A stretch of 64,000 bases of DNA from Halorubrum trapanicum (GCF_002355655.1 NZ_AP017570.1:62001-126000); one strand, 5' to 3'; positions 31,478 to 40,716 are shown, counted from the first letter of the stretch. Translations and numbers: made by a program. The notes: generated by a model not told the origin, from the letters alone.

Positions 31478-33695
31478 CGTTGGTCTCCTCCGTTGACCCG
31501 CCGTCTGGCTCAGCTTCGACGGCGTCTGATTCCTCGTTCAGTTCGCTCGTTTCGTTCGTTCCGTTCGTTGCTCGATGCTCGAGCTCTTCTTGGAACTCCT
31601 CCATCTCGGTATCGACGGCCTCATCGCCGGCGCCGGGCAGCGAGGATCGAACTTGGGAGGTCGGGTCAAAGTCGATGACCTGCTTCTCCTTGGGCATCGC
31701 TTTGACCTGGATGCCGTGCCACTCGCCGTCGACGCCTACCAACGCCTCGGAGAAGCCGGCGTCCTCGTTGCCGGGGACAGCGTCCTGAACGAACCGCATC
31801 TGCGCGTAGTTCAAGCCGAACTCGTCGGCCCATTCTTCGTCCATCCCGTCGAGGCGGTGGAACTGCTTAACCGCACATTGGTCCAGAATCGCCTCGGACT
31901 CGGCGTGCTCGAAGAACTCGTCGACGGTCTGCGTGACCAGTCGAATCGAGAGGTCGTGATGTCGGTGGTGGCGGAACACCGTCTCGAGGAACGCCAGGCT
32001 CGCGGCGTCCTGCATGATGTAGCGCGCCTCGTCGATGTAGAACACGACCTCCTTCTCCGAGACTTTCGCCCGCTCGTACACCAGCGAGATGAGTAGCTGC
32101 ATCGTCAGCGCCGTGCTGCTGTCGACGCTGCCCTCCTGCTGGGCGAGGTCGAGGTAGATGACCTTCTCGTCGCGGATATCGAAGTCGGACTCCTGGCCGA
32201 GGTTGCCGTGCCGACCGTCGTCCTCGAAGGGGCGGAGCTGGTCGAGGAGCCACGTCGCGTCCTCTTTGATCTTCCCCGCCTCCTCGTCGGACCGGACGAC
32301 GAACTCCTCGGGGTCGTTGACCATCTCCTCGAAGACGTCCATCATATCCTGAATCGTCGGACTCGGGTTGTCGTGCGTCGAGATGTCGTCGGTGATGCCG
32401 TTGCGCTTGTACGCTCGCTTGAGTCCGAGTTCGAGCGTCGTCCGGCGGTCACCCAGCGAGATGCCCCGCAGCGCGAAGAAGTTGGTGAGGAAGCTCATCG
32501 CGTCGTCGAGCTTCTCGTTGAACGGGCTCGCGTCCTCGCCCATCGCCCGCTGGACGTGCTCGGGCGTCTCCCGAATCTCCAAGGGGTTCAGGCCGAGCGT
32601 CCCGCCGACCGTGATGCGTTTGGCATCGAGCGCTTCGGCGACCCCCGCCCAGTTGTTCAACGGCTCGAGGATGATGCCGATACGGTCCTTGCTCTGCTCG
32701 ATCGACCGGATGAAGTTCTGTTTCGAACTGAACGACTTCCCGGAGCCGGTGTCGCCGACGGTGAACATCGCGTACCCGTTGTCCCGCGCGAACGGGTCGA
32801 TGACGACCGGGCTCTGGTTGTCTTTGTGAATCCCGAACTCGACGCCGCCCTCCTCGAGGATCGTCGCGTTGTGCGGCGAGGACAGCAGCGCGCCGACGGC
32901 GCCGCCGAGCGCAATCGACGTCCGCCCGAACTCGTTGTCGCCGATGGGCGCGGCGGACTGAAGGGCGAGGTCCTGCCGACAGATTGCCGTCTTCGGCGTG
33001 AGGTTCGCCGGGTCGTCGCGGAGCGCGCTCTTGACCTTCTGGACGGCGTCGCGGAGGTCCTCCTTCTCGTCGGCCCGGACCGTGATGAACATCCCCTGGT
33101 CGAAGACATTCGCGCCGTTCTCGACGGCCTTGTACGTCGCTGCGGCCTCGTTGGCGCGTTCCTGTAGGTAGGCACTCCGCACGCTCTGTTCAAGGTCAGC
33201 GTCCACCTGAAGGTCGTCAGCGATATCCTGCAGTTCGTTCCGCGCCCGCTCCTGGTTCTTCGGCGTGATGTGGGCCGTCAAATCGAACTGCACGTCCGTC
33301 ATCTCGAAGAGCTCGGAGAGGTAGCCGTCGTTGGGGTAGTCCGGGTAGTCAGCGATGTACAGCGTCGTCGTCCACTGCTCGCCGACCCGTGCGGCTCGCG
33401 TTTCCCACTCGGCGGCAGCCGGCGCGGTCACCGTCTTGTGTGATTCGGCGATGTCGTCGAGGAGCTGGCGTTCGGCCTCGCCCTGTTCGAGTGTCTCCTC
33501 GTCGAGTACGTCGGAGAACTCGACTTCTTCCGTGTCGTCTTCGGTGTACCAGTCCCAGAGGAGTTTCCCACCGATACCGAGCAGGCCAACGATGAGGAGA
33601 TAGAGCGCTGCGCCCTCCGTAGAGGTCGGACTGGAGAGCCACCTGACGAGCTGACTGCCCACGCCGCCTCCCGCTTGAAGGATCGCGCTACGCAT
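31470..33695 (-). CDS. virB4: VirB4-like conjugation ATPase
   Basis: 741 residues from ATG 33695, overlapping the upstream TAG by eight bases (ATGCGTAG); the frame itself extends further to 33749. A membrane helix (about residues 25-45) is followed by a VirB4 N-terminal region and the ATPase domain with Walker A GDTGSGKSFSS (about 315) and Walker B VVFYIDEAR (about 552), then a QTVDEF motif. VirB4 powers pilus assembly and substrate transfer. Its C-terminal Asn/Glu-rich tail overlaps the coupling-protein start by eight bases. Confidence 0.88.
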   Translation of the reverse strand: MRSAILQAGGGVGSQLVRWLSSPTSTEGAALYLLIVGLLGIGGKLLWDWYTEDDTEEVEFSDVLDEETLEQGEAERQLLDDIAESHKTVTAPAAAEWETRAARVGEQWTTTLYIADYPDYPNDGYLSELFEMTDVQFDLTAHITPKNQERARNELQDIADDLQVDADLEQSVRSAYLQERANEAAATYKAVENGANVFDQGMFITVRADEKEDLRDAVQKVKSALRDDPANLTPKTAICRQDLALQSAAPIGDNEFGRTSIALGGAVGALLSSPHNATILEEGGVEFGIHKDNQSPVVIDPFARDNGYAMFTVGDTGSGKSFSSKQNFIRSIEQSKDRIGIILEPLNNWAGVAEALDAKRITVGGTLGLNPLEIRETPEHVQRAMGEDASPFNEKLDDAMSFLTNFFALRGISLGDRRTTLELGLKRAYKRNGITDDISTHDNPSPTIQDMMDVFEEMVNDPEEFVVRSDEEAGKIKEDATWLLDQLRPFEDDGRHGNLGQESDFDIRDEKVIYLDLAQQEGSVDSSTALTMQLLISLVYERAKVSEKEVVFYIDEARYIMQDAASLAFLETVFRHHRHHDLSIRLVTQTVDEFFEHAESEAILDQCAVKQFHRLDGMDEEWADEFGLNYAQMRFVQDAVPGNEDAGFSEALVGVDGEWHGIQVKAMPKEKQVIDFDPTSQVRSSLPGAGDEAVDTEMEEFQEELEHRATNGTNETSELNEESDAVEAEPDGGSTEETNDG

Positions 33696-34809
33696 CGAAC
33701 GCATCCTCCCGGCGCGACTGGCCGATGATCGGCTGTTCGCGAACGACACGCTCTGCCTCGTCGTAGTCGTGTTCGCGACCGTTCCAGAAGTCCATATTCA
33801 GGACGAACAGTTCGACCGTGCTGAGCCGCCGTGCGGACCATCCGGACGCCTGCTGGATGAACTCGGATCGCACGTCGTTCACCCGACTGTCGAGCTTCTC
33901 GAACATCTGTGCGCGACGTTCGACGTCGGTGAGGTCCTCGCGACGGGTGACGAACGGGTTGAACAGGAAGCCGATGACGGGAAACTGCGTCAGCTTCTCG
34001 GCGGGCGTGCCCTCGTCGCGGAAGCGGTCGTAGACCTCCAACGGGCTGACCTGGACGCCGATGTAGTATCGCACCTGCTGGATGCCGCGCTCCCGCATCT
34101 CCTTCGGCCGGGTCTCCCGGTACTCCTCGAGGAGTTCCTTGAAGATCGGATTCTCCGTGACGTCCTCGTCGTTGAGGCGGTCCTCGATGTTCTCCGTGAT
34201 CTGCTCCACCGGGAATGAGCGGGTTGTGGCGTGGAGTTTGAGCTTCGAATCCAGCTCTTTGTTGGCGAAGTCCTCGCCGGCGTCTTGGAGCTGTGCCCAG
34301 TCGTCGGACATCGCGAAGTCCATGTTGTCCGGGTCGATCTCGATGAACGCCTCCATCGTCCCGTCGGCCCGCTGAATGGCTCTTGCGCCCGGCCACGCTC
34401 GCTCGATGTTCGTGAGGTCCTGCGTACGTTCGTCCGGCTTGAAGGGCGTGTAGTTCGCCAGACCGCCCTCATTCCGCTCTGTCTCGTTGGTACTCCCATC
34501 AGCGTCTTCGGGAGCACTGAAGGTAATCTGCGGCCGTTTGACGTACCGATAGACGTCCTTGGTCCACGTCCACGCGTTCAGGTGATCGGGAGAGACGTAG
34601 ACGATGGCAACGCCAAAGCCGAAGCCGCCGGCGACGAACGGAAGTGCGAGCGATTCGATCCCCGTGAGGCCGGCGATGAATAGGCCGACGATCGGAAAGG
34701 CGATCAGGACGCCGACGTCACCCTCCTCAATGTTGAGGTAGGGGATGCGACTCTCCTCGCCGAACTGGTCCATGATGCGCCGTGCGGCTGCGTCTTGATC
34801 TATCGACAT
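33688..34809 (-). CDS. VirB3/VirB4-N-like T4SS membrane component
   Basis: A 373-residue protein with two close transmembrane helices (about residues 30-72, GVLIAFPIVGLFIAGLTG then LALPFVAGGFGFGVAIVYV), as in PrgI/VirB3-type proteins. A ~290-residue cytosolic domain follows, resembling the N-terminal domain of VirB4 ATPases. It is immediately upstream of and overlapping VirB4. In several archaeal and Gram-positive systems this part is a separate gene, so it probably docks VirB4 to the channel. Confidence 0.75.
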   Translation of the reverse strand: MSIDQDAAARRIMDQFGEESRIPYLNIEEGDVGVLIAFPIVGLFIAGLTGIESLALPFVAGGFGFGVAIVYVSPDHLNAWTWTKDVYRYVKRPQITFSAPEDADGSTNETERNEGGLANYTPFKPDERTQDLTNIERAWPGARAIQRADGTMEAFIEIDPDNMDFAMSDDWAQLQDAGEDFANKELDSKLKLHATTRSFPVEQITENIEDRLNDEDVTENPIFKELLEEYRETRPKEMRERGIQQVRYYIGVQVSPLEVYDRFRDEGTPAEKLTQFPVIGFLFNPFVTRREDLTDVERRAQMFEKLDSRVNDVRSEFIQQASGWSARRLSTVELFVLNMDFWNGREHDYDEAERVVREQPIIGQSRREDAFDA

Positions 34810-34811
34810 TG

Positions 34812-35927
34812 TTAGTGGATACCTCTATCAAAGTCCATTCCGCGTTCCTCACCCGCTGTATCCGACGTAGTACCACCAGGGTCGTTCTCGGTCCGTCGGT
34901 ATGAGGGCGTACTATCTCCACCCTCACCATGACCGCCTTGGGCCGCAGCTTTCTGTGCAACGGCATGGCCGGCTGCGGCTTTCGGCCCCCACCGAGCAGC
35001 GGTTGTCGCGACGCCGGCACCCCCAACATACGCACCGGCAGCTACGCCGCCGATGAGGGCTGCGCCCTTGGTGGCGCCGCCGATAACTTTCGCCGTCAGC
35101 GGGGTTGCGTATTTGAACGTCTTCCAAGTGATATAGAGCGCGATAAGCGGCAGTGACGCGGCAACCAGGTACTTCAGAAACGCACTATTTGGCGTGAGGG
35201 CCCCTTCCGAATACAGCAAATCGTATCCTTTGAACACGACTGCTGCTGGGAGGGGTAGAACCGCCAAAGGAACAAACCGCTTGGAGAATCCCATCGCGAT
35301 GTCCGAAAGGACTGGGACATTACCATAGGCGAGAGCAAACGCTATCGGCATCCCGTAGACATACACGTAAAGCAATACCTCTCGAATATAGTAGAGGGCC
35401 TCAAGTGCCCACATCGAGAGGCCACCAACAATTGCGAACACGAATGCAAGCCCGGGATTGGTCAGAGATTCTTTGAGAAAATTCAGCATCGCATCACCCA
35501 GGGTTTCGAGACTCGGCATCAATGCGATGGTGAACCCGTCGACGATGTAGAGACCAAGAACACTGACCCAGTACCAGCTGATGATAAGAAACGCGCCAAC
35601 CCACGCAGTCTTCTTTGTCCGTCTCGCTTCGTATACACTTCCGATATTGAATATCCGAACTGTGTGTCGCCCTTGAATACACATCACCAGAAGGAGTAAT
35701 GAGATGAGCATAATCTCACCTCCGACCAACGCATCCCGAATTGCAGGCCAGGGTCCGTTTGTTGGCGCACCAAAGACAAATGCACCGTCGGTTTCGGGCG
35801 TTGGAGTCCCGAACATCTCCTCAGTGAGGGTTTCATAACCAGTGTTCAATCCCTCCATGAAGAGGGAGATCACCCAATCGACGACGTCTTTGAACCCCTC
35901 TAGGACGACATCAATCAGGTCCACCAT
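34812..35927 (-). CDS. VirB6-like polytopic channel protein
   Basis: A 371-residue protein with a short amphipathic start and seven or eight predicted membrane helices (residues ~65-310). A Gly/Ala-rich segment (GGATKGAALIGGVAAGAYVG) and a hydrophilic, disordered C-terminal tail follow. Position between the lipoprotein and the VirB3/B4-like genes, and topology, match VirB6/TrbL-type inner channel components. It starts two bases before the stop codon of the upstream lipoprotein gene ends. Confidence 0.75.
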   Translation of the reverse strand: MVDLIDVVLEGFKDVVDWVISLFMEGLNTGYETLTEEMFGTPTPETDGAFVFGAPTNGPWPAIRDALVGGEIMLISLLLLVMCIQGRHTVRIFNIGSVYEARRTKKTAWVGAFLIISWYWVSVLGLYIVDGFTIALMPSLETLGDAMLNFLKESLTNPGLAFVFAIVGGLSMWALEALYYIREVLLYVYVYGMPIAFALAYGNVPVLSDIAMGFSKRFVPLAVLPLPAAVVFKGYDLLYSEGALTPNSAFLKYLVAASLPLIALYITWKTFKYATPLTAKVIGGATKGAALIGGVAAGAYVGGAGVATTAARWGPKAAAGHAVAQKAAAQGGHGEGGDSTPSYRRTENDPGGTTSDTAGEERGMDFDRGIH

Positions 35928-35929
35928 AG

Positions 35930-36790
35930 TTAGTCCTCACTAATCGTAATCTCGCAATTATCGAATTCCTCTGACGCGGAGTAGTGGATACTGTAAGTAT
36001 TGGAAACTCGGTTTGTCCCCACTCGTGTTTCTATAATGACTTCGAAGCTCCCGGTTTGTTCTTCGCTCTCACACGAAGTCCCCTCACCTCGAACGAACGC
36101 AAACGGTGAACGGTAACTGTACAGTGTGAGCTGCTCTCCCGGTTCTATGACTACCTCGTCAACCTCTGTATCTTCTTCTGGATCGTATATGCCACTGACA
36201 TCATCGTTTTCATCATAGTTCGTCCCTTCCTCATCCGAGGGATATGGAACATCTCCAATAAAGAGGAGCTGCGTGATCGCATCCGGGCCATTCCCTTGGT
36301 TTTCAACAGATACGAAGGCCTCTTTTGAGATTTTATCACTCGAGCTATTCCACATCTTTTCAGGCTGATTCTTCCCGATCCCCATCTCCACGATGCTAAG
36401 ATTCGGCTGAACGGACAGAGCGGACTCTTGCACAGTTTCTTCGCCCTCTAGTGCGAGAACGCGATACTCGCCTGGAGCGTATGACGTTCCAATCTCAAAC
36501 GAAACCTGCTGTGCTCCTGTCGCTACGTCACGTTGACCGAACAATTCTCCATTCGGCTGGATGAGATTGACTTGGCTGACATCGGTGTCTTCCGAGAGTT
36601 CCACCACGACCGTTGTCCCATCAACAGCAACGCGCTGAAGTGGACCTTGGTCATTTTGAGATGGAGACCCATTACTGGGTGTTCCGGAGCTCTCATTTGT
36701 ATTCATACACCCAGCAAGGGTTGTGAGTGCGGCGCCGGCGACTGTTCGGAGGGCGGTTCGCCTACTGATGGGTGGGGTATCTCGTGTCAT
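35930..36790 (-). CDS. Tat lipoprotein inside the conjugation operon
   Basis: A 286-residue protein with a classical haloarchaeal Tat lipoprotein signal: SRRTALRTVAG followed by TLAGC, with lipid attachment at that Cys (about residue 28). The exported part is Asn/Ser/Glu-rich beta sandwich-like sequence, with two later cysteines (SCE and NCE) that may pair. It overlaps the surface-protein gene by four bases. It could take the place of a VirB7-like channel stabiliser or an exclusion lipoprotein. Confidence 0.75.
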   Translation of the reverse strand: MTRDTPPISRRTALRTVAGAALTTLAGCMNTNESSGTPSNGSPSQNDQGPLQRVAVDGTTVVVELSEDTDVSQVNLIQPNGELFGQRDVATGAQQVSFEIGTSYAPGEYRVLALEGEETVQESALSVQPNLSIVEMGIGKNQPEKMWNSSSDKISKEAFVSVENQGNGPDAITQLLFIGDVPYPSDEEGTNYDENDDVSGIYDPEEDTEVDEVVIEPGEQLTLYSYRSPFAFVRGEGTSCESEEQTGSFEVIIETRVGTNRVSNTYSIHYSASEEFDNCEITISED

Positions 36791-38520
36791 GAATTGCGTT
36801 GGAAGATGTCTGCTGGACCGAGCATCCGCAGGAGGCGCTTGCCAGCGTAGAACATCACGAAGAACGGCAGGAGCTGCCAGCCGACCTCGAACACCAGCGC
36901 AAACCAGCCGTCGATCGTTCCTAGAGGGTGCCAGCGGGCCGTCGCGGTATCACTCACGTACGCCGGGTCGTGACCGAGCCACGAGCCAGAGTGGTACCGA
37001 GCCGTGTAGATGCCCGGTTCGTCGATGGTCACGATCGCCACCCCCGAGGCGTTGGTCTCGACGCGCTGATCTGCGACCGTGATGTACCCGTTCCGGGTGG
37101 TGCCGCCGATTGGATACTGACGGCTATCGTCAAGCGCAATCGGCGCACCAGTTTGATTGTCCCGCAGTTCGACCCTGAGCGTCGCTTGCGACTGATTCTG
37201 CTGGATAACCTTAACAGTAAGATTGCTGCGGTGGAGTTGTCGCTCGGAGCCGGCATCCGACTCGACGATTGACGCATTCACGCCCCGGACGATTCCCGCA
37301 ACATGGAGCGCCTCTCGATCGACGTTCTCAGCTCGAACGGCGACGCCGTACGTCGTCGTGTACGATTGGTTGACGATGTCGATATTGATGTTCTCACCGA
37401 TGGTGCCGACCGGAGACGGGCGGTCAGTCCCCCAGGTCTCGATGAGTTCCGGCCCGTCTCGAACCGGCTCGGCACGCGGCCCGATCCGCGAGGGATAGGC
37501 GTGGACGTACACCGGAATCGCGTCCGACTCGACGGTGGCGCTATCCGTGCGATTCGACCGGACGAGCGTGTCCCAGTTGGTGTTCCGAGCGGTGTAGAAC
37601 CGCCAGATGCCACGGACCCGTGCCTCACCGTCCTCCGTGAGCGTGTACCCCTGCCACGGCCGCGACTGGAAGATGGCCACGCCGGCTTCGCCGTTCGGAT
37701 ACTCGGCGTAGTAGGGGTACGCCGAGAGGTCGTAGATCTCGACGGCGATCGAATCGGAGACGTTGTGTGATTCCGTCCGATAGGTGACGTCGACGTCCGT
37801 CCGGTCACCCAGGTCGGTCCTGACGGTTTTCTTCAGCCGGACGCTAATCTCCGCTTCCAGCGTGAGATTCGCACTCCAGTCGTCCTCGATCTGGTAGTCG
37901 AGGACAGGCGTATGGGCTCCGTCACGCTCGGCGATGGTCTCGCCGTCCTTCTTCAACCGGACTTCTTCGATCTCGTGCTCCGTGAGCGACCATGAGATAG
38001 TTGTGTTGCCGGAGGAACTCCCGTTGGGGACGCGAACGCGGTAATCAACGAACCCGCGCATCGTCCCATTCGGTGCGATATAGAGTGGGGTTTCACCGGA
38101 CTCGAGGTGTCCACGAGTGGAGGGCTGGACCGCGAAGATCGTTGCGTGAGCATCTTCGATGAAGACGCCGTCCTCAAGGTCCGCGTGCGGCGGATGTACG
38201 GACGTATCTGGGCCGCCGGCGTCGAGGTCCTCAAAGTCGTTCCGCGTCCACGTCGCCGCAGTCGCCGGCGGTCGTTTGAACGTAACGTCCGTCCCGTTGG
38301 CGACCTGATGGACGGCGGAGCGGTTCTCGCCGTAGCGCTGGCGGTACTCTTCTTGGCTGATGTAGTTGTCCGCATCACGTGACCACAGCGTTGCCGACTC
38401 GTTTTCCGTGAGCCCATTCCCCTCCGTACCTGGTCGTGGCGGGTCAGCGGCGACGATACCCGTGACTAGGCTCGTCGCGAGCAAGCCGGCCATGAGCACG
38501 GAGAGCTCTCGGTGGTTCAT
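36787..38520 (-). CDS. Large exported conjugation-associated surface protein
   Basis: A 577-residue protein with an N-terminal signal peptide (about residues 5-25, cleavage near GIVAADP). The ~500-residue extracellular region is rich in beta strands and N-glycosylation sequons (many N-x-S/T). A C-terminal membrane helix (WFALVFEVGWQLLPFFVMFYAG) is followed by a basic tail. An Ig-like or carboxypeptidase-regulatory-like domain sits near residues 440-520. Its place in the T4SS operon suggests a role in mating-pair contact. Confidence 0.7.
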   Translation of the reverse strand: MNHRELSVLMAGLLATSLVTGIVAADPPRPGTEGNGLTENESATLWSRDADNYISQEEYRQRYGENRSAVHQVANGTDVTFKRPPATAATWTRNDFEDLDAGGPDTSVHPPHADLEDGVFIEDAHATIFAVQPSTRGHLESGETPLYIAPNGTMRGFVDYRVRVPNGSSSGNTTISWSLTEHEIEEVRLKKDGETIAERDGAHTPVLDYQIEDDWSANLTLEAEISVRLKKTVRTDLGDRTDVDVTYRTESHNVSDSIAVEIYDLSAYPYYAEYPNGEAGVAIFQSRPWQGYTLTEDGEARVRGIWRFYTARNTNWDTLVRSNRTDSATVESDAIPVYVHAYPSRIGPRAEPVRDGPELIETWGTDRPSPVGTIGENINIDIVNQSYTTTYGVAVRAENVDREALHVAGIVRGVNASIVESDAGSERQLHRSNLTVKVIQQNQSQATLRVELRDNQTGAPIALDDSRQYPIGGTTRNGYITVADQRVETNASGVAIVTIDEPGIYTARYHSGSWLGHDPAYVSDTATARWHPLGTIDGWFALVFEVGWQLLPFFVMFYAGKRLLRMLGPADIFQRNS

Positions 38521-38547
38521 AGGGCTCGCAACGGTGCTGTGGAGTGC

Positions 38548-38967
38548 TTACCAGGGGACGAGGTCGACGCACTGCGCCAGCGGGAGGCCCATCATTGACC
38601 CGGCGACGGTGTAGAGCGGGCCGAGGACGACGAGGACGACCGCGGACTTCATCGCCGAACGCTTGTGGCGCTTGAGCCCCTTCTTCTGCTCGGGATTGAG
38701 GGTGAACATCTCGATAAGGGAGTCAGCCTGCCAAACGATTGCGAGGCCGACGATCCCCAGCGCGGTGGTCAGCTGGAAGAACCCCTCAATCATACTCGGG
38801 AGGTTGTCTGCGCTACAGACCGCGTTACTCTGGGCTGCAACCGGTTGAACGGCAAACAGGCTCAGGAGGACGATGGTGAGCGCTGCCTGCCGAGGGATTT
38901 TCCCAGTCAGCGGTGACTCGGTGTCAGTGCTACGCTCAGGGTCGGAGGGAGTCTGGTCCTGTGACAT
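38548..38967 (-). CDS. VirB2-like pilin candidate
   Basis: A 139-residue protein with a polar N-terminus, a signal-like hydrophobic segment ending PVAAQSNAVC (about residues 28-46) and then two membrane helices (about 62-80 and 108-128) separated by a basic loop (KKGLKRHKRSAMK). Two-helix pilin precursors upstream of VirB4-type genes are a hallmark of type IV secretion, including archaeal systems. Two cysteines outside the helices could pair. Confidence 0.65.
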   Translation of the reverse strand: MSQDQTPSDPERSTDTESPLTGKIPRQAALTIVLLSLFAVQPVAAQSNAVCSADNLPSMIEGFFQLTTALGIVGLAIVWQADSLIEMFTLNPEQKKGLKRHKRSAMKSAVVLVVLGPLYTVAGSMMGLPLAQCVDLVPW

Positions 38968-38973
38968 AGCGGG

Positions 38974-39252
38974 TCAATCATCGGTGGCGTCTCCAGCCGT
39001 TGGCTGGTTCTGCTGCTCTTCGACGAGCGACTGGAGGTCGTCGAATCGGTTGGTGTCCTCTGCGATCTCTTCGAGGGTGTAGCCCTGCTCGCGGGCCCGT
39101 TCGAGGAGGTCGCGGAGCTCATCGGGGTCAACACCGCGGACTTCCATTTCCTCGCGGAGGGCGCGGCGATAGAGGGCGGAGGCGTTGATGTGGTCGTTCC
39201 ACATCAGGTACAGGTCATCGATGTCCTCGATGGTGACTGACCTCGTAATCAT
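38974..39252 (-). CDS. Small RHH/CcdA-like protein, first gene of the conjugation operon
   Basis: 92 residues from the ATG at 39252. The first ~40 residues (MITRSVTIEDIDDLYLMWND, then INASALYRRALREEM) read as a beta strand plus two helices, as in ribbon-helix-helix proteins. A long charged helix follows. A small RHH protein ahead of T4SS genes could be the operon repressor or a relaxosome accessory. The leader has repeated GGGTATG words and an ACCGG/CCGGT hairpin upstream. Confidence 0.6.
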   Translation of the reverse strand: MITRSVTIEDIDDLYLMWNDHINASALYRRALREEMEVRGVDPDELRDLLERAREQGYTLEEIAEDTNRFDDLQSLVEEQQNQPTAGDATDD

Positions 39253-39399
39253 ACATGCGGGTATGGGTATGCACCGGCTGAGTCCCGGTACATATTGGCA
39301 CGGTAGCTGGATGAGGAATAAATGCTTTCTGGCTGCCAAGTGGTGCAAATTTATCCGATAAATTATAACCAAATCACTTGTTGACCTAGTAGAAAAAGT

Positions 39400-39443
39400 C
39401 TTAACCAACATCCACTGAGAAAGTTGGGCATCTGTTGGTTAAG
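39400..39443. repeat. CTTAACCAACA inverted repeat, copy 3
   Basis: Perfect 11-bp arms CTTAACCAACA (39400-39410) and TGTTGGTTAAG (39433-39443) lie 18 bases after the stop of the 47-residue gene at 39461. Confidence 0.65.
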
Positions 39444-39460
39444 AATGAGAATCAGCTCGC

Positions 39461-39604
39461 TTACTCGAGCTCTACAACCTCGCCGTTTCCGTCGTCGAGG
39501 AGCCCCTTCTCGCCTACGCCCGCGGAGAACTGACTCACGATGAACATGAACAACGTCGAGAGACGCACGAATGAGACACCTGAATTCAGACCACGGACGG
39601 CCAT
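39461..39604 (-). CDS. 47-residue hypothetical protein
   Basis: ATG 39604, TAA 39461; it begins MAVRGLNSGVSFVRLSTLFM and ends with an acidic tail (GEVVELE). A hydrophobic middle (STLFMFIVSQFSAG) could insert in or lie on the membrane. A TATA-like TTTTTTATA is about 35 bases upstream, and the CTTAACCAACA repeat follows. Too short for standard gene callers but with coherent promoter and 3' element. Confidence 0.5.
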   Translation of the reverse strand: MAVRGLNSGVSFVRLSTLFMFIVSQFSAGVGEKGLLDDGNGEVVELE

Positions 39605-39726
39605 AACTGGAGAAATAGGTATTCGGCATGCTTAGCAGTATAAAAAAGCAGTCCACCGACTTTTCGAAGAGAATCTCGCTCGTGAACTTGATTAAGAAGC
39701 ACAGATGAGTAGTAATACGCACGCAG

Positions 39727-40602
39727 ATGGGCCACGTCTACTACCACCACCCCGGCGACAAGCAGTTCTCCCTTGACTTCGTCCATCCAGCTCCTGCCAA
39801 AATCGTCTCGAAGATCGTCGACTACGGCGACGACGTCGCTGTGAAGGTCCAGAAATACGATATCGACGAACCGTTCTACGTCATCTACACATCCCGCGTC
39901 GGCGGTGGGCCTGTTCAAGAGATTGATTTTAACCTGAACGAGTCGCTCTCAGAGATGAGTGCCGACAACAGTACCATCATCGTTCGTCTTCTCGAGATTT
40001 ACCGCGCACTTATCGCTCAGAACGAAGAAGAAGAGGGAACTCCCGTTGAGGCGTACAAGAATATCGACGTCGATGCACTGCCGGACGTTCTCGACCGGAC
40101 GTCGTGGGAAGGATCAGCAACAGACGTAGCGGGCCGACTCGCCTCGAACCTGATCCTCAAGCACGCGCTTCCAAATGCCAACCATCGAACCGCTGTTGCG
40201 CTGATTCAGTTCTACCTCCGGCGACTGAATCCGGATTTCGCTATGCCGGAAACCTCTGTAGAGACCGATCCAGAATCCTACGACTGGCGAGAGTGGGTGA
40301 ACGAGTACATCAACGAATCGAAGCGACTGTTGACCGTTCGACGGAAGAACGTCCTCTTCAAGCACCTGTATAGCTTCGGTGCGCGGACGCTTGAGCGAAA
40401 ACACGCAGTCGAGATCGATCTGACTGAATACGAGTTGGATATGTACCCAAGTGAGGCGAAAATCGCCTACGCGGAGAAGCACGAAGATCTCTGGGTAACG
40501 TTTGTTGAGGAGGCTGTCGAACGTGCCGGCTATCCGGAGCTAAAAGAGACGTCTGGCCTCTCGAAAGCAGAATTCGCCGAAAAAATCCGAGACCTCAACT
40601 AA
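39727..40602 (+). CDS. Fic/Doc-type protein
   Basis: A 291-residue protein. The Fic core motif is visible as LILKHALPNANHRTAVALIQ (His about residue 145); the N-A-N-x-R-T-A form is closer to Doc than to the HPFxxGNGR form of AMPylating Fic proteins. The flanking N-terminal domain (~90 residues, beta-rich) and C-terminal helices are not assigned. Fic/Doc proteins modify targets with nucleotides or phosphate and often act as toxins. No classical Phd gene is beside it; a 34-residue frame is convergent just downstream. Confidence 0.75.
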   Translation: MGHVYYHHPGDKQFSLDFVHPAPAKIVSKIVDYGDDVAVKVQKYDIDEPFYVIYTSRVGGGPVQEIDFNLNESLSEMSADNSTIIVRLLEIYRALIAQNEEEEGTPVEAYKNIDVDALPDVLDRTSWEGSATDVAGRLASNLILKHALPNANHRTAVALIQFYLRRLNPDFAMPETSVETDPESYDWREWVNEYINESKRLLTVRRKNVLFKHLYSFGARTLERKHAVEIDLTEYELDMYPSEAKIAYAEKHEDLWVTFVEEAVERAGYPELKETSGLSKAEFAEKIRDLN

Positions 40603-40611
40603 GCGGTTCTA

Positions 40612-40716
40612 CTAGTCTTGAAGCGTGGCGACTGTTCGGCCCGTTTCCTCGGCCTCTTCGCTGCGCGACATATTGTACGTCGCGAGCGCTTCGTCAACCG
40701 CTTGGTCAAGGCTCAT
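40612..40716 (-). CDS. Possible 34-residue peptide
   Basis: ATG 40716 to TAG 40612, reading MSLDQAVDEALATYNMSRSE then a short acidic/Thr tail. The promoter looks real: a TTTATA about 35 bases upstream and a palindrome AACCTA-N3-TAGGTT immediately before the start. It could be an antitoxin-like peptide for the Fic/Doc protein, which is inference. Coding status is uncertain because of length. Confidence 0.35.
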   Translation of the reverse strand: MSLDQAVDEALATYNMSRSEEAEETGRTVATLQD

